This document shows, in pieces, positions 19,070 to 29,176 of a DNA stretch of 64,000 nucleotides. Made by a program: the position numbers and the translations under genes. The first letter of the stretch is position 1. Each line of letters starts with the position of its first letter. The stretch comes from Acuticoccus yangtzensis. GTDB taxonomy: Bacteria; Pseudomonadota; Alphaproteobacteria; Rhizobiales; Amorphaceae. The DNA is taken from the NCBI RefSeq assembly GCF_001927245.1, contig NZ_MJUX01000001.1:1-64000 (forward strand), read 5' to 3'. Under the pieces are notes generated by a model that had not been told where the DNA came from, searched no databases, and worked only from the letters and a program-made list of their open reading frames with translations.

Positions 19070-20455
19070 TCAGCGCAGACTGGCGGCGAGCTGCGTCAGG
19101 CCCGCCCCGTCCTTGCGGGTGCGTTCCAGCACCTCGGCGGTGAGGCGCACGGCGGTGTCGATATCGTCTTCGGAATGGGTGGAGTTGATGAAGAAACGCA
19201 GCCGGGCCGCCTGCTCGGGTACGGCGGGGAAGATGATCGGCTGAACGTTCACCCCCTCCTCGGCCAGCCGGTGCGCCACCAGCGCGGAGACGATGGAATC
19301 GCCGATGATGACGGGCAGAACCGCCAGCCCCTCGGCGGTCCCGGTATCGAGCCCGGCCGCCTTCGCCGCCTTCAGGAAGTGCTGCGAATTGTGGACCAGC
19401 CGCGCGACGCGATCGGGCTCGGCCTCCAGCGTCGCCAGTGCGGCGTTGGCGGCGGCGGCGACGGAGGGCGGCATGCCGACGGAGAACACGAACCCCGGCG
19501 CGGTCGCCTTCAGATATTCCACAAGGGCGGCGGACCCGGCGATGAACCCGCCGCACGAGGCGAGCGTCTTCGAGAGCGTCCCCATCCAGATCTCGACCGC
19601 GTTGGGGTCGATCCCCTCGCGCTCGGCAAGGCCGCGCCCGGTGGCGCCGACCACGCCCAGCGCATGCGCCTCGTCCACCAGCAACCACGCATCGTGCCGC
19701 GTCTTCAGCCGCACGAGGCGGTCCAGCGGCGGCGTGTCCCCGTCCATCGAGTACAGCCCCTCGACGGCGATGAGGACACGGTTGAACTGGTGCCGCTTGG
19801 CGGACAGCAGCTCGGCCAGGTGGTCCATGTCATTGTGACGGAAGGTCAGCCGCGTCGCGCCCGCCAGCCGCACCCCTTCCACGATGGAATTGTGGATGAA
19901 GGCGTCGGCCAATACGAGGTCCTTCGGCCCCAGAAGGTGGCCGATGGTGGTGACGTTGGTGGCGTGGCCTGACACCATCGCGACCGCATCTTCGACGCCG
20001 AGGAAGCGGGCGATATTCTGCTCCAGCTCGCGATGGAAAGGCCGCTCGCCCGACACCACGCGCGAGGCGGACACGGAGGTGCCGAAGCGCGTCATCGCCT
20101 CCCCCGCGGCGGCGAGAATGCGCGGGTCCCCGTTGAGGCCGCAATAATCGTAGGAGGAGAAGTTGATGTACTCGCGGTTGCCGATGCGCGTGTGGTTGGA
20201 CGCGCGGACATCGTGGGGCCGGAAGAAGGGCACCTCGATGTTCAGCATCTCCGCCGCGGCGCGCTGGATCTTGAGCTGCCGGGCGCTCTCCAGGGACGCG
20301 AAGTCGAACGACTTCGCCCCGGCGCGCCCGTCGCCGCTGTCCGGAACGAGGCGTTCCAGTTTGCGCTCCAGCCCCGCGGCGCGCGAGGCCCGCGCGGCGG
20401 CGAGGAGCTGATCCTTCGCCGAGGACTTCAGGCCGCCCAAACCACGCTTCTTCAT
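19070..20455 (-). CDS. Alpha-oxoamine synthase-like PLP enzyme (BioF/KBL/SPT family)
   Basis: A 461-residue fold-type I PLP enzyme of the family that joins an acyl thioester to an amino acid with loss of CO2, giving an alpha-amino ketone (8-amino-7-oxononanoate synthase, serine palmitoyltransferase, ALA synthase). FSSYDYCGLNGDPR and TSVSASRVVSGERPFHRELE are the substrate region, LVDEAHALGVVGATGRG holds the PLP aspartate and histidine, and MGTLSKTLASCGGFIAGS holds the Schiff-base lysine K296. It has an N-terminal extension of about 70 residues absent from BioF. Its ATG overlaps the stop of the upstream polyketide synthase (ATGA), so the two are translationally coupled. The most likely role is release of the polyketide chain from the acyl carrier domain by decarboxylative condensation with an amino acid. 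Biotin synthesis is unlikely because no other bio genes are near. Confidence 0.88.
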   Translation of the reverse strand: MKKRGLGGLKSSAKDQLLAAARASRAAGLERKLERLVPDSGDGRAGAKSFDFASLESARQLKIQRAAAEMLNIEVPFFRPHDVRASNHTRIGNREYINFSSYDYCGLNGDPRILAAAGEAMTRFGTSVSASRVVSGERPFHRELEQNIARFLGVEDAVAMVSGHATNVTTIGHLLGPKDLVLADAFIHNSIVEGVRLAGATRLTFRHNDMDHLAELLSAKRHQFNRVLIAVEGLYSMDGDTPPLDRLVRLKTRHDAWLLVDEAHALGVVGATGRGLAEREGIDPNAVEIWMGTLSKTLASCGGFIAGSAALVEYLKATAPGFVFSVGMPPSVAAAANAALATLEAEPDRVARLVHNSQHFLKAAKAAGLDTGTAEGLAVLPVIIGDSIVSALVAHRLAEEGVNVQPIIFPAVPEQAARLRFFINSTHSEDDIDTAVRLTAEVLERTRKDGAGLTQLAASLR

Positions 20456-23400
20456 GACAGGATCGTCCTCACCCCGGCGGTCTTCTCGCGAACCGCGGCC
20501 TCGATGTCCTCACGCCGCGGGTCCGCGGACCCGATGTGGCGGGCGATCAGCGCGTCCTGATCCTCGTCGCTCGCTTCCTCGCCGGTGGTGCGGTGGACCA
20601 CCTTCTTGGCGATGTCGGAGAGCGTCGCCCCCGCCGTCAGCGACATCAGCGGGATGTCGACGCCGAGCTTCTGCTCCGCGCTCATCCTCAGCTCAACGCC
20701 CATCAGCGAGTCCATGCCGAGCGTGGTCAGCGGCTTGTGCGGGTCCACCTCGGAGGCCGGCATCTTCAGGATGCGGCTGATCTCGACCGCCAGGAGGCGC
20801 GTGACCTCGGCGACCGCCTCGAAGGGCGACAGGCCCTTGATGCGCTCGGCGAGGTCGATGTCGCCGCCCTCGTCGCCGTCGGCCGCGGAGGTGTCGGCGA
20901 GATCCTCGAAGGCGGGGCTCCTCGCGATCACCAGCTCCTTGCGCGCGGTCGCCCAGTCGACGAGGCCGATGAGGCGCACGGCGGGACCGGTCGTCATCGC
21001 CCCTTCGGCCAGGAACCGCTTGAGGACGGCGAGGCCGTCACCTGCGGTGATCGCATGGCGGCCCAGCTTGCGTTTCAAGAGGTCGGACGTTTGCAGCGAG
21101 CGGGCGAAGACACCGGCGTCGGCGATCGCGCCCCAGGCGATGGCGAGGCCCGGCCGGCCCTGCGCGCGGCGGCGGCGGGCGATGGCCTCCAGGTAGCAGT
21201 TGGCGGCCACGTAGTTCGCCTGGCCCGGATTGCCGATCTGCACCGTGATCGACGAGTAGAGCACGAACATGTCGTGCGGAACGTCAAGGGTGGCGGCCTC
21301 CAGCGCGTCGGCACCGGCGATCTTGGGATGCATCGCCGTGGCGAAGCGGTCCGCGTCCAGCGAGGCGATGAGCGCATCGTCCAGCACCATCGCCATGTGG
21401 AAGACACCGCCCAGCGGACGGCGCGCCGTGATGTCGGTGACGAGCGCCTTCATGGCGGCCGCGTCGGTGACGTCGGCGTGGCGCACGTCGATCGCGACGC
21501 CGTCCTTGCGGTAGGCGTCGATGGCGGCGGCCACCTCCTCGTCCTTCACGCCGGAGCGGGAGACGAGGACGAGATCGCGCGCGCCTTCCGCAATCAGCCA
21601 CTCCGCGGTGCGGAAGCCGAAGCCGGAGACGCCGCCGACCAACAGATAGGCCTTGTCCGCCGACACGGTGGCGGGCACTGCGGCGGGCGCTTCGGCCGGC
21701 TGCGGCGGGGTGACGACGATCTTGCCGATGTGCCCGGCCGCCTGCATCAGCCGGTAGGCGTCCTTCACGCCCCCCGCGTCGAAGGGGCGGAAGGGCAGCG
21801 GGGTCAGGTCGCCGGAATCCATCATCTCGACGATCTGCGTCAGGACACGCCGGGCGACCTTGGGCCGGTGCTTCATCAGCTGGTCGGCGTCGATGCCGAA
21901 GTAGCTGAGGTTCTGGCGGAACGGGCGCAGGCCGAGCTTGGTGTCGGCGTAGAAGTCGCGTTTGCCGAGCTCGCAGAAGCGGCCGAACGGCTTCAGCGTG
22001 TCCAGCGAGCGCTCCATCGCCTCGCCGGCGAGGGAGTTGAGGACGACGTCGACACCCGCGCCGCCGGTGGCCGCGACGGCCTCCTCGGCGAAGGTGAGCG
22101 AGCGCGAATCGAACACGGCGTCGGCGCCGAGCTGGCGCAGCAGGGCCCGCTTCTCCGGCGTGCCTGCGGTGACGAAGACGCGCGCCCCCCGCCACTTGGC
22201 GATCTGCATCGCCGCGAGGCCGACGCCGCCCGCACCGCCGTGGATGAGAACGGTCTCGTCCTCTTCCAGACGCGCCAGCTCGATCAGCGCGTAGAAGGCG
22301 GTGAGGAAGGCGACGGGCATGGTCGCGGCAGCCTCGGGGGCGAGGCCCTCGGGACGCGGGATCACCGAATCGGCGGTCACCGTCACGTGGCTGGCGAAGG
22401 ACTGCGGCGCGAAGGCGAGCACCTGATCGCCCGGCGCGACACCGGTCACCGCATCGCCCACGGCCTCGACCACGCCGGCGCATTCCATGCCCAGCGTCGG
22501 ACCGGCGAAACCGTCCTCCAGCGCCTCGTGCGGCAGGAGGCCCAGCGTCCACATCACGTCACGGAAGTTGAGGCCCGAGGCGTCGACGCGGATGCGCACG
22601 TCGCCGGGGCCGAGCGCCGAATGGGCGGTCGGCGCCCACACGAGGTTGTCGATGGAGCCGCGGCGCGGGATCGCGAGCGTCAGCGCCTCGCCCGCGGCTT
22701 CGGCCTTCAGCGGCACGTAGCGCATGACGGAGCGGTGATCGCTGGACAGCACGATCTCGCGTTCACCGTTGGGCTCGGCGAGCTCGGCCATCAGCCGGAC
22801 CGCCGCCTCGCTGGCGTCGAAGGACGCGGCGATGTCGACTAGGCGGATGTCGAGATGCGGGAACTCGTTCATCGCGACACGGCCGAAGGCGGCGACGGCG
22901 GCGGCGGCGGGACGCACCTCCGTGCGGCCCTCCACATGGGCGCCGAATGTCACGAAGGTGACCGCGCGCGCGTCGGGGTCGAGCGCCACGAGATAGGCGC
23001 CGAGGTCGGCAAGACGCGCGGCCAGCGACGCCGATTCGGGAACGTCCACGGCGACGACGACCGGACCGTCCGGCACGGTGTCGAGGCCGGTCAGCTCCGG
23101 CGCATCGTCGAGGATGGCGCGCAGAGCCTCCAGCGTGCGGCCCGCGGCGGGGCCGACGGCGACGAGCGCGGGCGCCGTTTCCAGGCGCGGCGCGGCGCCG
23201 GTCGCGGGACGGGCCGCGGTGAAGAGCACCGCGTCCGTCTCGCCGGATGGCAGGGTGCGCACGTCCACGCTCTTAAGGCCGGCGTCGGTAAGCGCAGCCG
23301 TCCAGTCCGCCGGGGCGTTGAGCGCGCCGACGGGGCTTTCAGCATCCAGCGAGGCGTTCCACCAGGACGCGGTGAGGCCGCCGATGACGTCCGCGAACAG

Positions 23401-26400
23401 GCTGCCGGACAGCGCGCCGCCGAGAATCCGCCCGCCCGGTCGCAGCGTCGCCGTCCACGGGGCGACGTCCACCGGGCCGAACTGGGGCGCCACGACGACG
23501 AGGTCGTAACGGTGCTCACGCGCCGCCTCGAAGGGTTCGAGCTGCACCGCCTCGCGCCGATCCCAGACGAGCGCGGTGCGCTCGATCTCGGTGTCGTCCG
23601 CGTCGGTGATGGTGAGGCGCACGCGGGACGGGTCGACCGCCCCCGCGACGCGCCGCAGGAAGGCCGTGTTGCCGGCCCCGACCACACAGACGGTGAGCGC
23701 CGCGGTGGTGCCGCCGATTGCCGCCTCCGCCGCCTCGCCCAGCGCGTCGTAGAGCGGGGCCACGAAGGGCGCGCTCATCAGAAGCTGGTCGAGGATGGCG
23801 TCGGAGGCGGGATGCTCGGCCGGCATGCCGGTGCGGAAGATCGACGCCAGCCACTCGGGAAGCGCCGCCAGAAGGGTCGCTTCGGCGAGCCTGTCCGGGT
23901 GCTCCTCGATGAGGATGGTGACGATCTCGGCGATGTCCACCGGCTCGCCGGTGAGCGCGAAAGCGCCGTCCGTCTCCTCGGCGATGCCCGCCGCGACGAG
24001 CGCCGGGAGAACGCGCGCCGCCAGCGGCACCGCATTGCCGGCGAGGCGCCCCTCGGTGACGGCGGCGTGGAGCGTGGTCGGCGGGGTCAGCACCGGGCGC
24101 AGCGCCTCGGCGGCGGCGGCGAGAACGCCCGCCTCGACGAAGAGCGCGGTTTCGGACGGCTCGCTCTCGGCGCCGGTCGCCTCGGTCAATACGGAAAGGT
24201 CGGCGGCGGCGGCCCCGGCTCTGGCGACACGGCGCAGGCTGGGCGCCGCCACGACGGGATCACCCGCATGATGGGCCAGCGGCACGGCCTGGAAGCGCAC
24301 CTGATCGGCGCTCGCCACCACCGCGCCGGCCGCGTCGAACAGCACGAAGTCGGCTTCGACGATGCCTTCGGTCGGACGGCGCACGGTGATCGCGGCCTCG
24401 ACCGGCGTCGCCGCGGCGTCAGCCAGCGTCAGCCGGCCGAGACGGATCGGCAGCACCGCCACGTTCGCCGCCGCGCCATGGTCGGCGAGGAAGGCGAAGA
24501 GGCCGTGGAAGCAGGCGTCGAACATCGTCGGGTCGAGCGCCAGCTTCAGCCTCTGCGTGGCAGGGTCCGGCGGGCTGAGACGCACGTGGATGTGCGTATC
24601 GTCCACCAGCGTCACCAGATTGGCACGGCGGAAGACCGGCCCGTAAGGCAGGCCGAATTGCGACGTGATCTCGTAGAGCCGCGCGGCTGGCACGGTCGGT
24701 GCACCGTCAGGCAGCGCGATCCGCTCGCCGTGCGGCGCGGCGGGGGCCTTCGCCACGGTCGCCTTCACGTGCATCGACCACGGATCGTCCGAATCGCGCA
24801 CGCGGCTGCAGATGGTGAAGACGCCAGGCGACACCTCGCGCGTGCGCACCGAGCGGTCGACGTCGGCGTCCAGCACCAGCGGCGACAGGATGTCGAGCCC
24901 GCGCACCTCGACCGGCTGGCCGGGATAGCGGATGCGGCCGACCGCCAGCAGCATCTCGGTAAAGCCCGCCGCCGGGAAGACGACGGACGTTTCCACCGTG
25001 TGATCGGCGAGGAAAGGCAGCACCACCGGGTCGAGGCTGATGCGCCACTCGTGGACGTCCTCGCGCACCCGGTCGCCCAGAAGCGCATGATCGCGCCGCT
25101 TCATCAGCCACACGATGTCGGGCGATTCGGCCTTCTTGAAGCGCTGGTGCTGCCAGGGATAGGTCGGCAGCACGTCCGGCATCGCCCGGCGCTCGCCGAA
25201 CAGGGCCGCATCGTCGATCGCGGTGCCGTGGGCGATCAGCGCGCGCAGCACCTCGGCCACCGGCTCGGCCGGCCCCTCCGCCTGGCGGAAGGACGGGAGC
25301 ACCGTGGCGCGGATCTCGGCCGTGCGGGTGGCGTCGCTGAGGTAGCCCGTCAGCACAGGGCGCGGGCCGATCTCCACGAACAGGCGGTGCCCTGCGCCGA
25401 GCGCGGCCATCGCCCCCTTCTGGAAGTCGACCGGCTGGCGCACGTTCTCCCACCAGTAGTCGGCACCCAGCGCACTGCCGTCCACCGGCGCGCCGGTCAC
25501 GGTGGAGATCATCGGGATCGTCGTCGCCCGCGGCGCGATGCCGGCGAGCGACTGCAGCAGCGGCCCGCGGATCGGCTCCACCAGGGCGCAGTGGAACGGA
25601 TAGTCGAGGTCGAGACGCTTCATCGCCCAGCGCTTCTTGCGGGCGTCCTTGCCGAAGATGGCGAGCTGCTCGGCCGGGCCGGAAATCGTCACGGAGCGGC
25701 TGGAATTGATCGCCGCCAGCTCCAGCCCCTGATAGGGCGCGATGGCCTCGGCGGCCTCCTCCGGCGGCAGCAGCAGCGCCGCCATGCCGCCCAGATGCCG
25801 CGTCACCTCCTGGTGCGTGGACCGGGCGTGGATCACCTTCACGGCGTCGTTGAGGGTGAGCGCGCCGGAGGCCCAGGCGGCGGCCACCTCGCCCACCGAA
25901 TGGCCCATCACCGCGGCCGGGGTGATGCCGCGGCGTTCCAGCGCGTCGGTCAGCGCCACTTGGATGGCGAACAGCAGCGGCTGGGCGATCTCGGTCCGCT
26001 CGATCTCGGTTTCGAGGTCGCCGGAGAACAGCATCGTCACCAGCGACCAACCGGCGACGGACATGAAGATGCGGTCCGTTCGGTCGAAGGAGAGGCGGAA
26101 ATCGGTCTCGCCCTGGTAGGCGGCGCGGCCCATCCCGGCCCACTGCGAACCGTTGCCCGAGTAAGCGAAGACCGGCTTTTCGGAAACGCTCGCCGCCTCG
26201 CCGACGGCGGCCAGCGGATGGTCGTCCCCCTTGGCGATGGCGCCGAGTGCCTCGACCATCGCCGTCGCGTCGCCGGTCGCCACGACGGCGCGGTGGGCGA
26301 GGCGCTGGCGGCGGTGGGCCGCGGCGTTGACGTGCGCGGCGACCGCCTGCGGCCCCGCTCCGGTCAGCGCGGCGGCGGTGCGGGCGGCAAGCTCGCCCAG

Positions 26401-27756
26401 CGCGGCGCGGGTGGCGGCGGTCACCACCAGCGGCGCGTCGGTGCGCTGCGCGGCGGCGGGGGCGGCCTTCTCGCCGTCGGCCATCACAACGTGCGCATTG
26501 GCGCCGCCGAAGCCGAACGAGTTGATGCCGGCCAGACGCAGCGTCTCGGACGGCGCCAGGCGGGTCGCCTCGTGCGCCACGGAAAGGTTCAGCCCGGCAA
26601 AATCGATGTCGGGGTTCGGCGTCTCGAAATGGAGCGAGGCGGGAAGCAGGTCGTTGGCGAGCGCCAGTTGCGACTTGAGCACGCCGACGAGACCGGACGC
26701 CGGCTCCAGATGGCCGAAATTGGTCTTCGACGAGCCGATCAAGAGCGGATCGCCGTGGCGCTGGCCGAGCACGGTGCCGATGGCGTTGGTCTCGATCGGA
26801 TCGCCGACGCGCGTGCCCGTTCCGTGCGCCTCCACGAAGGCGAGCGCGGCGGGGTCGATCGCCCCGCCCTCATAGACCTCGCGCAACAGGTCCGCCTGCG
26901 CGGTGGGCGACGGCAGCGACAGGCCCGCCGTGCGCCCGTCCGCGTTGATGCCGGAGCCGATGAAGCGGGCGCGGATCGGGTCCTTGTCGCGCTTAGCCGC
27001 CGCTTCGGACCGCAGCACCATCGCGATCGCGCCCTCGGAGCGGACATAACCGTCTGCCCCCGCGTCGAACGCCCGGCAGAGGCCGTTCTCCGACAGCATC
27101 GAGGCGCGCGAGAAGCCGATGAAGGGAATGTGATTGAGAAGCAGCGACACGCCGCCGACGATCGCCGTCTCGATCTTTCCGGCGCGGATGTCCTCGATCG
27201 CATGGTGCAGCGCGATCAGCGAGGACGAGCAGGCGGTGTCCACCGTGTAGCTCGGCCCCTTGAGGTCGAACACGTAGGAGATGCGGTTGGCGACGATGGA
27301 GAGCGTGTTGCCGGTCATCGACTGCGGCTCGATCGACATCGGGTCGAGCTGCGCTTCGTTGGAATAATCCAACGACGACGCGCCGACATAGACGCCCACC
27401 TTTTCGCCCGCCAGCTTGTCCGCCGGGATGCCCGCATTCTCCAGCGCCTCCACGGCGACTTCGAGGAGAACGCGCTGCTGCGGATCCATCGTCGCCGCCT
27501 CCCGCGGGGAGATGCCGAAGAAGCCGGGGTCGAAGTGGTAGGGCCGCGCGATCTGGCCGGCGGCGAAGGTGACCGAGCGGCCCGGCCGCGAACGGTCCGG
27601 ATGGAGATAAGGCGCCGTGCCGAATCGCTCCTCGTCGAGCGAGGTGATCACGCACCGCCCGCCCACGAGAACGTCCCAGAATGCCTCCAAGCCGTCGGCT
27701 TGCGGGAGGCGGCAGGCGGACCCGACTAGAGCAACACGCGAGTCCGTAACCGTCAT
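20452..27756 (-). CDS. Single-module highly reducing type I polyketide synthase
   Basis: A 2434-residue synthase with the order KS (about 1-430, C176 in VDTACSSSL, then VEAHGTGTRVGDP and NFGHLEPASG), AT (about 525-830, S620 in GHSVGEVAAAW), DH (about 890-1175, H919 and D1080), a methyltransferase-like region (about 1290-1560), a structural KR half (about 1560-1720), ER (about 1725-2020, IHGGAGGVGLAAMQIAK), KR (about 2030-2260, GGVSGFGF, Y2182 in NYVAAN) and ACP (about 2315-2390, S2350 in GMDSLMGVEL). There is no thioesterase or reductase release domain. The layout is that of iterative fungal highly reducing synthases and mycocerosate-type synthases, so one or more rounds giving a fully reduced chain are expected. 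The methyltransferase motif is degenerate (VVGAGNTAF). AAGGA precedes the start. The coupled oxoamine synthase is the probable off-loading enzyme. No phosphopantetheinyl transferase was seen nearby. Confidence 0.95.
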   Translation of the reverse strand: MTVTDSRVALVGSACRLPQADGLEAFWDVLVGGRCVITSLDEERFGTAPYLHPDRSRPGRSVTFAAGQIARPYHFDPGFFGISPREAATMDPQQRVLLEVAVEALENAGIPADKLAGEKVGVYVGASSLDYSNEAQLDPMSIEPQSMTGNTLSIVANRISYVFDLKGPSYTVDTACSSSLIALHHAIEDIRAGKIETAIVGGVSLLLNHIPFIGFSRASMLSENGLCRAFDAGADGYVRSEGAIAMVLRSEAAAKRDKDPIRARFIGSGINADGRTAGLSLPSPTAQADLLREVYEGGAIDPAALAFVEAHGTGTRVGDPIETNAIGTVLGQRHGDPLLIGSSKTNFGHLEPASGLVGVLKSQLALANDLLPASLHFETPNPDIDFAGLNLSVAHEATRLAPSETLRLAGINSFGFGGANAHVVMADGEKAAPAAAQRTDAPLVVTAATRAALGELAARTAAALTGAGPQAVAAHVNAAAHRRQRLAHRAVVATGDATAMVEALGAIAKGDDHPLAAVGEAASVSEKPVFAYSGNGSQWAGMGRAAYQGETDFRLSFDRTDRIFMSVAGWSLVTMLFSGDLETEIERTEIAQPLLFAIQVALTDALERRGITPAAVMGHSVGEVAAAWASGALTLNDAVKVIHARSTHQEVTRHLGGMAALLLPPEEAAEAIAPYQGLELAAINSSRSVTISGPAEQLAIFGKDARKKRWAMKRLDLDYPFHCALVEPIRGPLLQSLAGIAPRATTIPMISTVTGAPVDGSALGADYWWENVRQPVDFQKGAMAALGAGHRLFVEIGPRPVLTGYLSDATRTAEIRATVLPSFRQAEGPAEPVAEVLRALIAHGTAIDDAALFGERRAMPDVLPTYPWQHQRFKKAESPDIVWLMKRRDHALLGDRVREDVHEWRISLDPVVLPFLADHTVETSVVFPAAGFTEMLLAVGRIRYPGQPVEVRGLDILSPLVLDADVDRSVRTREVSPGVFTICSRVRDSDDPWSMHVKATVAKAPAAPHGERIALPDGAPTVPAARLYEITSQFGLPYGPVFRRANLVTLVDDTHIHVRLSPPDPATQRLKLALDPTMFDACFHGLFAFLADHGAAANVAVLPIRLGRLTLADAAATPVEAAITVRRPTEGIVEADFVLFDAAGAVVASADQVRFQAVPLAHHAGDPVVAAPSLRRVARAGAAAADLSVLTEATGAESEPSETALFVEAGVLAAAAEALRPVLTPPTTLHAAVTEGRLAGNAVPLAARVLPALVAAGIAEETDGAFALTGEPVDIAEIVTILIEEHPDRLAEATLLAALPEWLASIFRTGMPAEHPASDAILDQLLMSAPFVAPLYDALGEAAEAAIGGTTAALTVCVVGAGNTAFLRRVAGAVDPSRVRLTITDADDTEIERTALVWDRREAVQLEPFEAAREHRYDLVVVAPQFGPVDVAPWTATLRPGGRILGGALSGSLFADVIGGLTASWWNASLDAESPVGALNAPADWTAALTDAGLKSVDVRTLPSGETDAVLFTAARPATGAAPRLETAPALVAVGPAAGRTLEALRAILDDAPELTGLDTVPDGPVVVAVDVPESASLAARLADLGAYLVALDPDARAVTFVTFGAHVEGRTEVRPAAAAVAAFGRVAMNEFPHLDIRLVDIAASFDASEAAVRLMAELAEPNGEREIVLSSDHRSVMRYVPLKAEAAGEALTLAIPRRGSIDNLVWAPTAHSALGPGDVRIRVDASGLNFRDVMWTLGLLPHEALEDGFAGPTLGMECAGVVEAVGDAVTGVAPGDQVLAFAPQSFASHVTVTADSVIPRPEGLAPEAAATMPVAFLTAFYALIELARLEEDETVLIHGGAGGVGLAAMQIAKWRGARVFVTAGTPEKRALLRQLGADAVFDSRSLTFAEEAVAATGGAGVDVVLNSLAGEAMERSLDTLKPFGRFCELGKRDFYADTKLGLRPFRQNLSYFGIDADQLMKHRPKVARRVLTQIVEMMDSGDLTPLPFRPFDAGGVKDAYRLMQAAGHIGKIVVTPPQPAEAPAAVPATVSADKAYLLVGGVSGFGFRTAEWLIAEGARDLVLVSRSGVKDEEVAAAIDAYRKDGVAIDVRHADVTDAAAMKALVTDITARRPLGGVFHMAMVLDDALIASLDADRFATAMHPKIAGADALEAATLDVPHDMFVLYSSITVQIGNPGQANYVAANCYLEAIARRRRAQGRPGLAIAWGAIADAGVFARSLQTSDLLKRKLGRHAITAGDGLAVLKRFLAEGAMTTGPAVRLIGLVDWATARKELVIARSPAFEDLADTSAADGDEGGDIDLAERIKGLSPFEAVAEVTRLLAVEISRILKMPASEVDPHKPLTTLGMDSLMGVELRMSAEQKLGVDIPLMSLTAGATLSDIAKKVVHRTTGEEASDEDQDALIARHIGSADPRREDIEAAVREKTAGVRTILS

Positions 27757-27906
27757 ACTGGCGATCCTTCAGTCCAACCGGCGAACCGGCACAAGCCTAC
27801 CGAACTTGCCGGGATATCAACCGGCGCCGACGCAACAATACCTGGCAGGGCAGGCCGACAAAAACGCATAGGCGATCGACGATTTCCAAGCAACAAAGGT
27901 GCGATC

Positions 27907-28827
27907 TCAGGCGGGCGCGAAGTGTGATCCACCGATTTCGGTCCGCAGCGGCATCACCGCCCCCCGTTTGCCGCACGCCGCCGCCGCCGCGGCCTGCGCC
28001 GCATCAACGACCGCGCCGAGCGGCGCCCCGCGAAGCTCCGCCAGCGCCGCCGCCGACAACAGCCCGCGATTCTGAAGCGCAGTTAATAAACCTGCCATGA
28101 ATGCATCCCCCGCCCCGACCGCGTCGACAAGTGCCACAGGATGGGCCTCGACCTCGACCTCGCCCGCCCGCGTGAACGCGGTCACACCGTCCGCGCCGCG
28201 CGTCAGGACGGCCAGTGCCGCGCCCTCCTCCAATCTACGGTGCAAAAATGCCACCGGATCGTCCACCCCGATCATGCGCAGATCAGCATCACTCGCCTTC
28301 ACGATTCCGGCGCGGGCGGACATCCGCTCCAATCGCGCCCTGTAGCGGGCGCGGTCGGTGATGGAGGGTTCGCGCACATTATAATCCATCGCCACCAGAG
28401 GCGCGGCCGCGGCGAGTTGCTCCAGCGTGTCCGCCACCGGCTCCTGGGCCAGCACCGCGGAGCCGACGACGACGATCTCGGCCCCCTCCGGCAGTCCGGG
28501 AAGCGGCGTGTCGTGCATCACCCGGCCCGGATCGGCGATGTTGTAGCGCGGCTCCGGCCCCGACAGGTCCACGATGCACACAGGCGTCGGCCGCCCGTCC
28601 CGCCGCACGGCGCTGAGGTCCACCTTCTCCCCGGCGAGCGATTGGGCGTAGGCGCACCCGAGCTCGTCCGTCGACAGCTCCCAGAGATAGGCCGCCCGCC
28701 CGCCGAGCCGCGCCACGCCGATCGCCACATTATAAGCCGACCCGCCGAGCACGGGGCGGTAGATCCGCCCGCCGTCCAGCCAGTCGGGCATCAGGTCGAC
28801 CAGGGCCTCGCCGCACGACACGATCAA
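27907..28827 (-). CDS. PfkB-family carbohydrate kinase (fructokinase-like)
   Basis: A 306-residue ribokinase-fold sugar kinase. IVSCGEALVDLMP and GGSAYNVAIGVARLGG are the N-terminal PfkB signature. The catalytic region is LVDAVGAGDAFMAGLL, with the second aspartate as base and the anion hole before it. Length and the EALVDLMP start resemble fructokinases, but specificity cannot be read from sequence. It lies 150 bases upstream of the polyketide synthase in the same orientation, yet that spacing suggests separate transcription. Confidence 0.88.
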   Translation of the reverse strand: MIVSCGEALVDLMPDWLDGGRIYRPVLGGSAYNVAIGVARLGGRAAYLWELSTDELGCAYAQSLAGEKVDLSAVRRDGRPTPVCIVDLSGPEPRYNIADPGRVMHDTPLPGLPEGAEIVVVGSAVLAQEPVADTLEQLAAAAPLVAMDYNVREPSITDRARYRARLERMSARAGIVKASDADLRMIGVDDPVAFLHRRLEEGAALAVLTRGADGVTAFTRAGEVEVEAHPVALVDAVGAGDAFMAGLLTALQNRGLLSAAALAELRGAPLGAVVDAAQAAAAAACGKRGAVMPLRTEIGGSHFAPA

Positions 28828-29176
28828 ACCGCCGTCTCCTTCTCCTCACCCGGCTCACGCGGCGCCCGCGCCTCCGGCTGGGGACGGACATAGAGAGGTC
28901 TTGCGCCGACAAGGCAAGTATATGATTCGATCTTGCTTGATCGCCCTCGCCCCGCCGGGCCTGCTCAAGAGTGCTGCAAAGGCTTCGGCGAGATGACGAA
29001 TCGATCAAGCCCCACGCCTCATGCATAGCCGGCCCGCCTCAACTGCAAGGCAACGCCGCTCCACCGTGGCAAACATGCCGATCGGTAACATGGTGCAACA
29101 CCATTTGAGTGCGCGGGGCGGCTTTCGGGCGTTCTGGTAACTCGAAAGTATCGAAGCGCATGCTACTTCACGCGGC
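28828..29176. other. Divergent intergenic region, no gene recognised
   Basis: This 349-base spacer separates the divergent PfkB kinase and Gfo/Idh genes and should carry both promoters. A less GC-rich stretch with tatatgattcgatcttgc lies near 28918. No protein, RNA or clear operator was recognised. Confidence 0.4.

Noticed and set aside
19070-20455. Biotin synthesis gene bioF
   Set aside because: No bioA, B, C or D nearby, an extra N-terminal extension, and translational coupling to a polyketide synthase.
22855-27729. Open frame of 1624 codons on the plus strand opposite the polyketide synthase
   Set aside because: Arginine/histidine/glycine-rich shadow typical of high-GC genes; no domain motifs, whereas the minus strand has a complete synthase.
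20452-27756. Polyketide synthase read as a polyunsaturated fatty acid synthase or modular assembly line
   Set aside because: There is one ACP, one AT and no tandem ACPs, chain-length-factor KS or second module.
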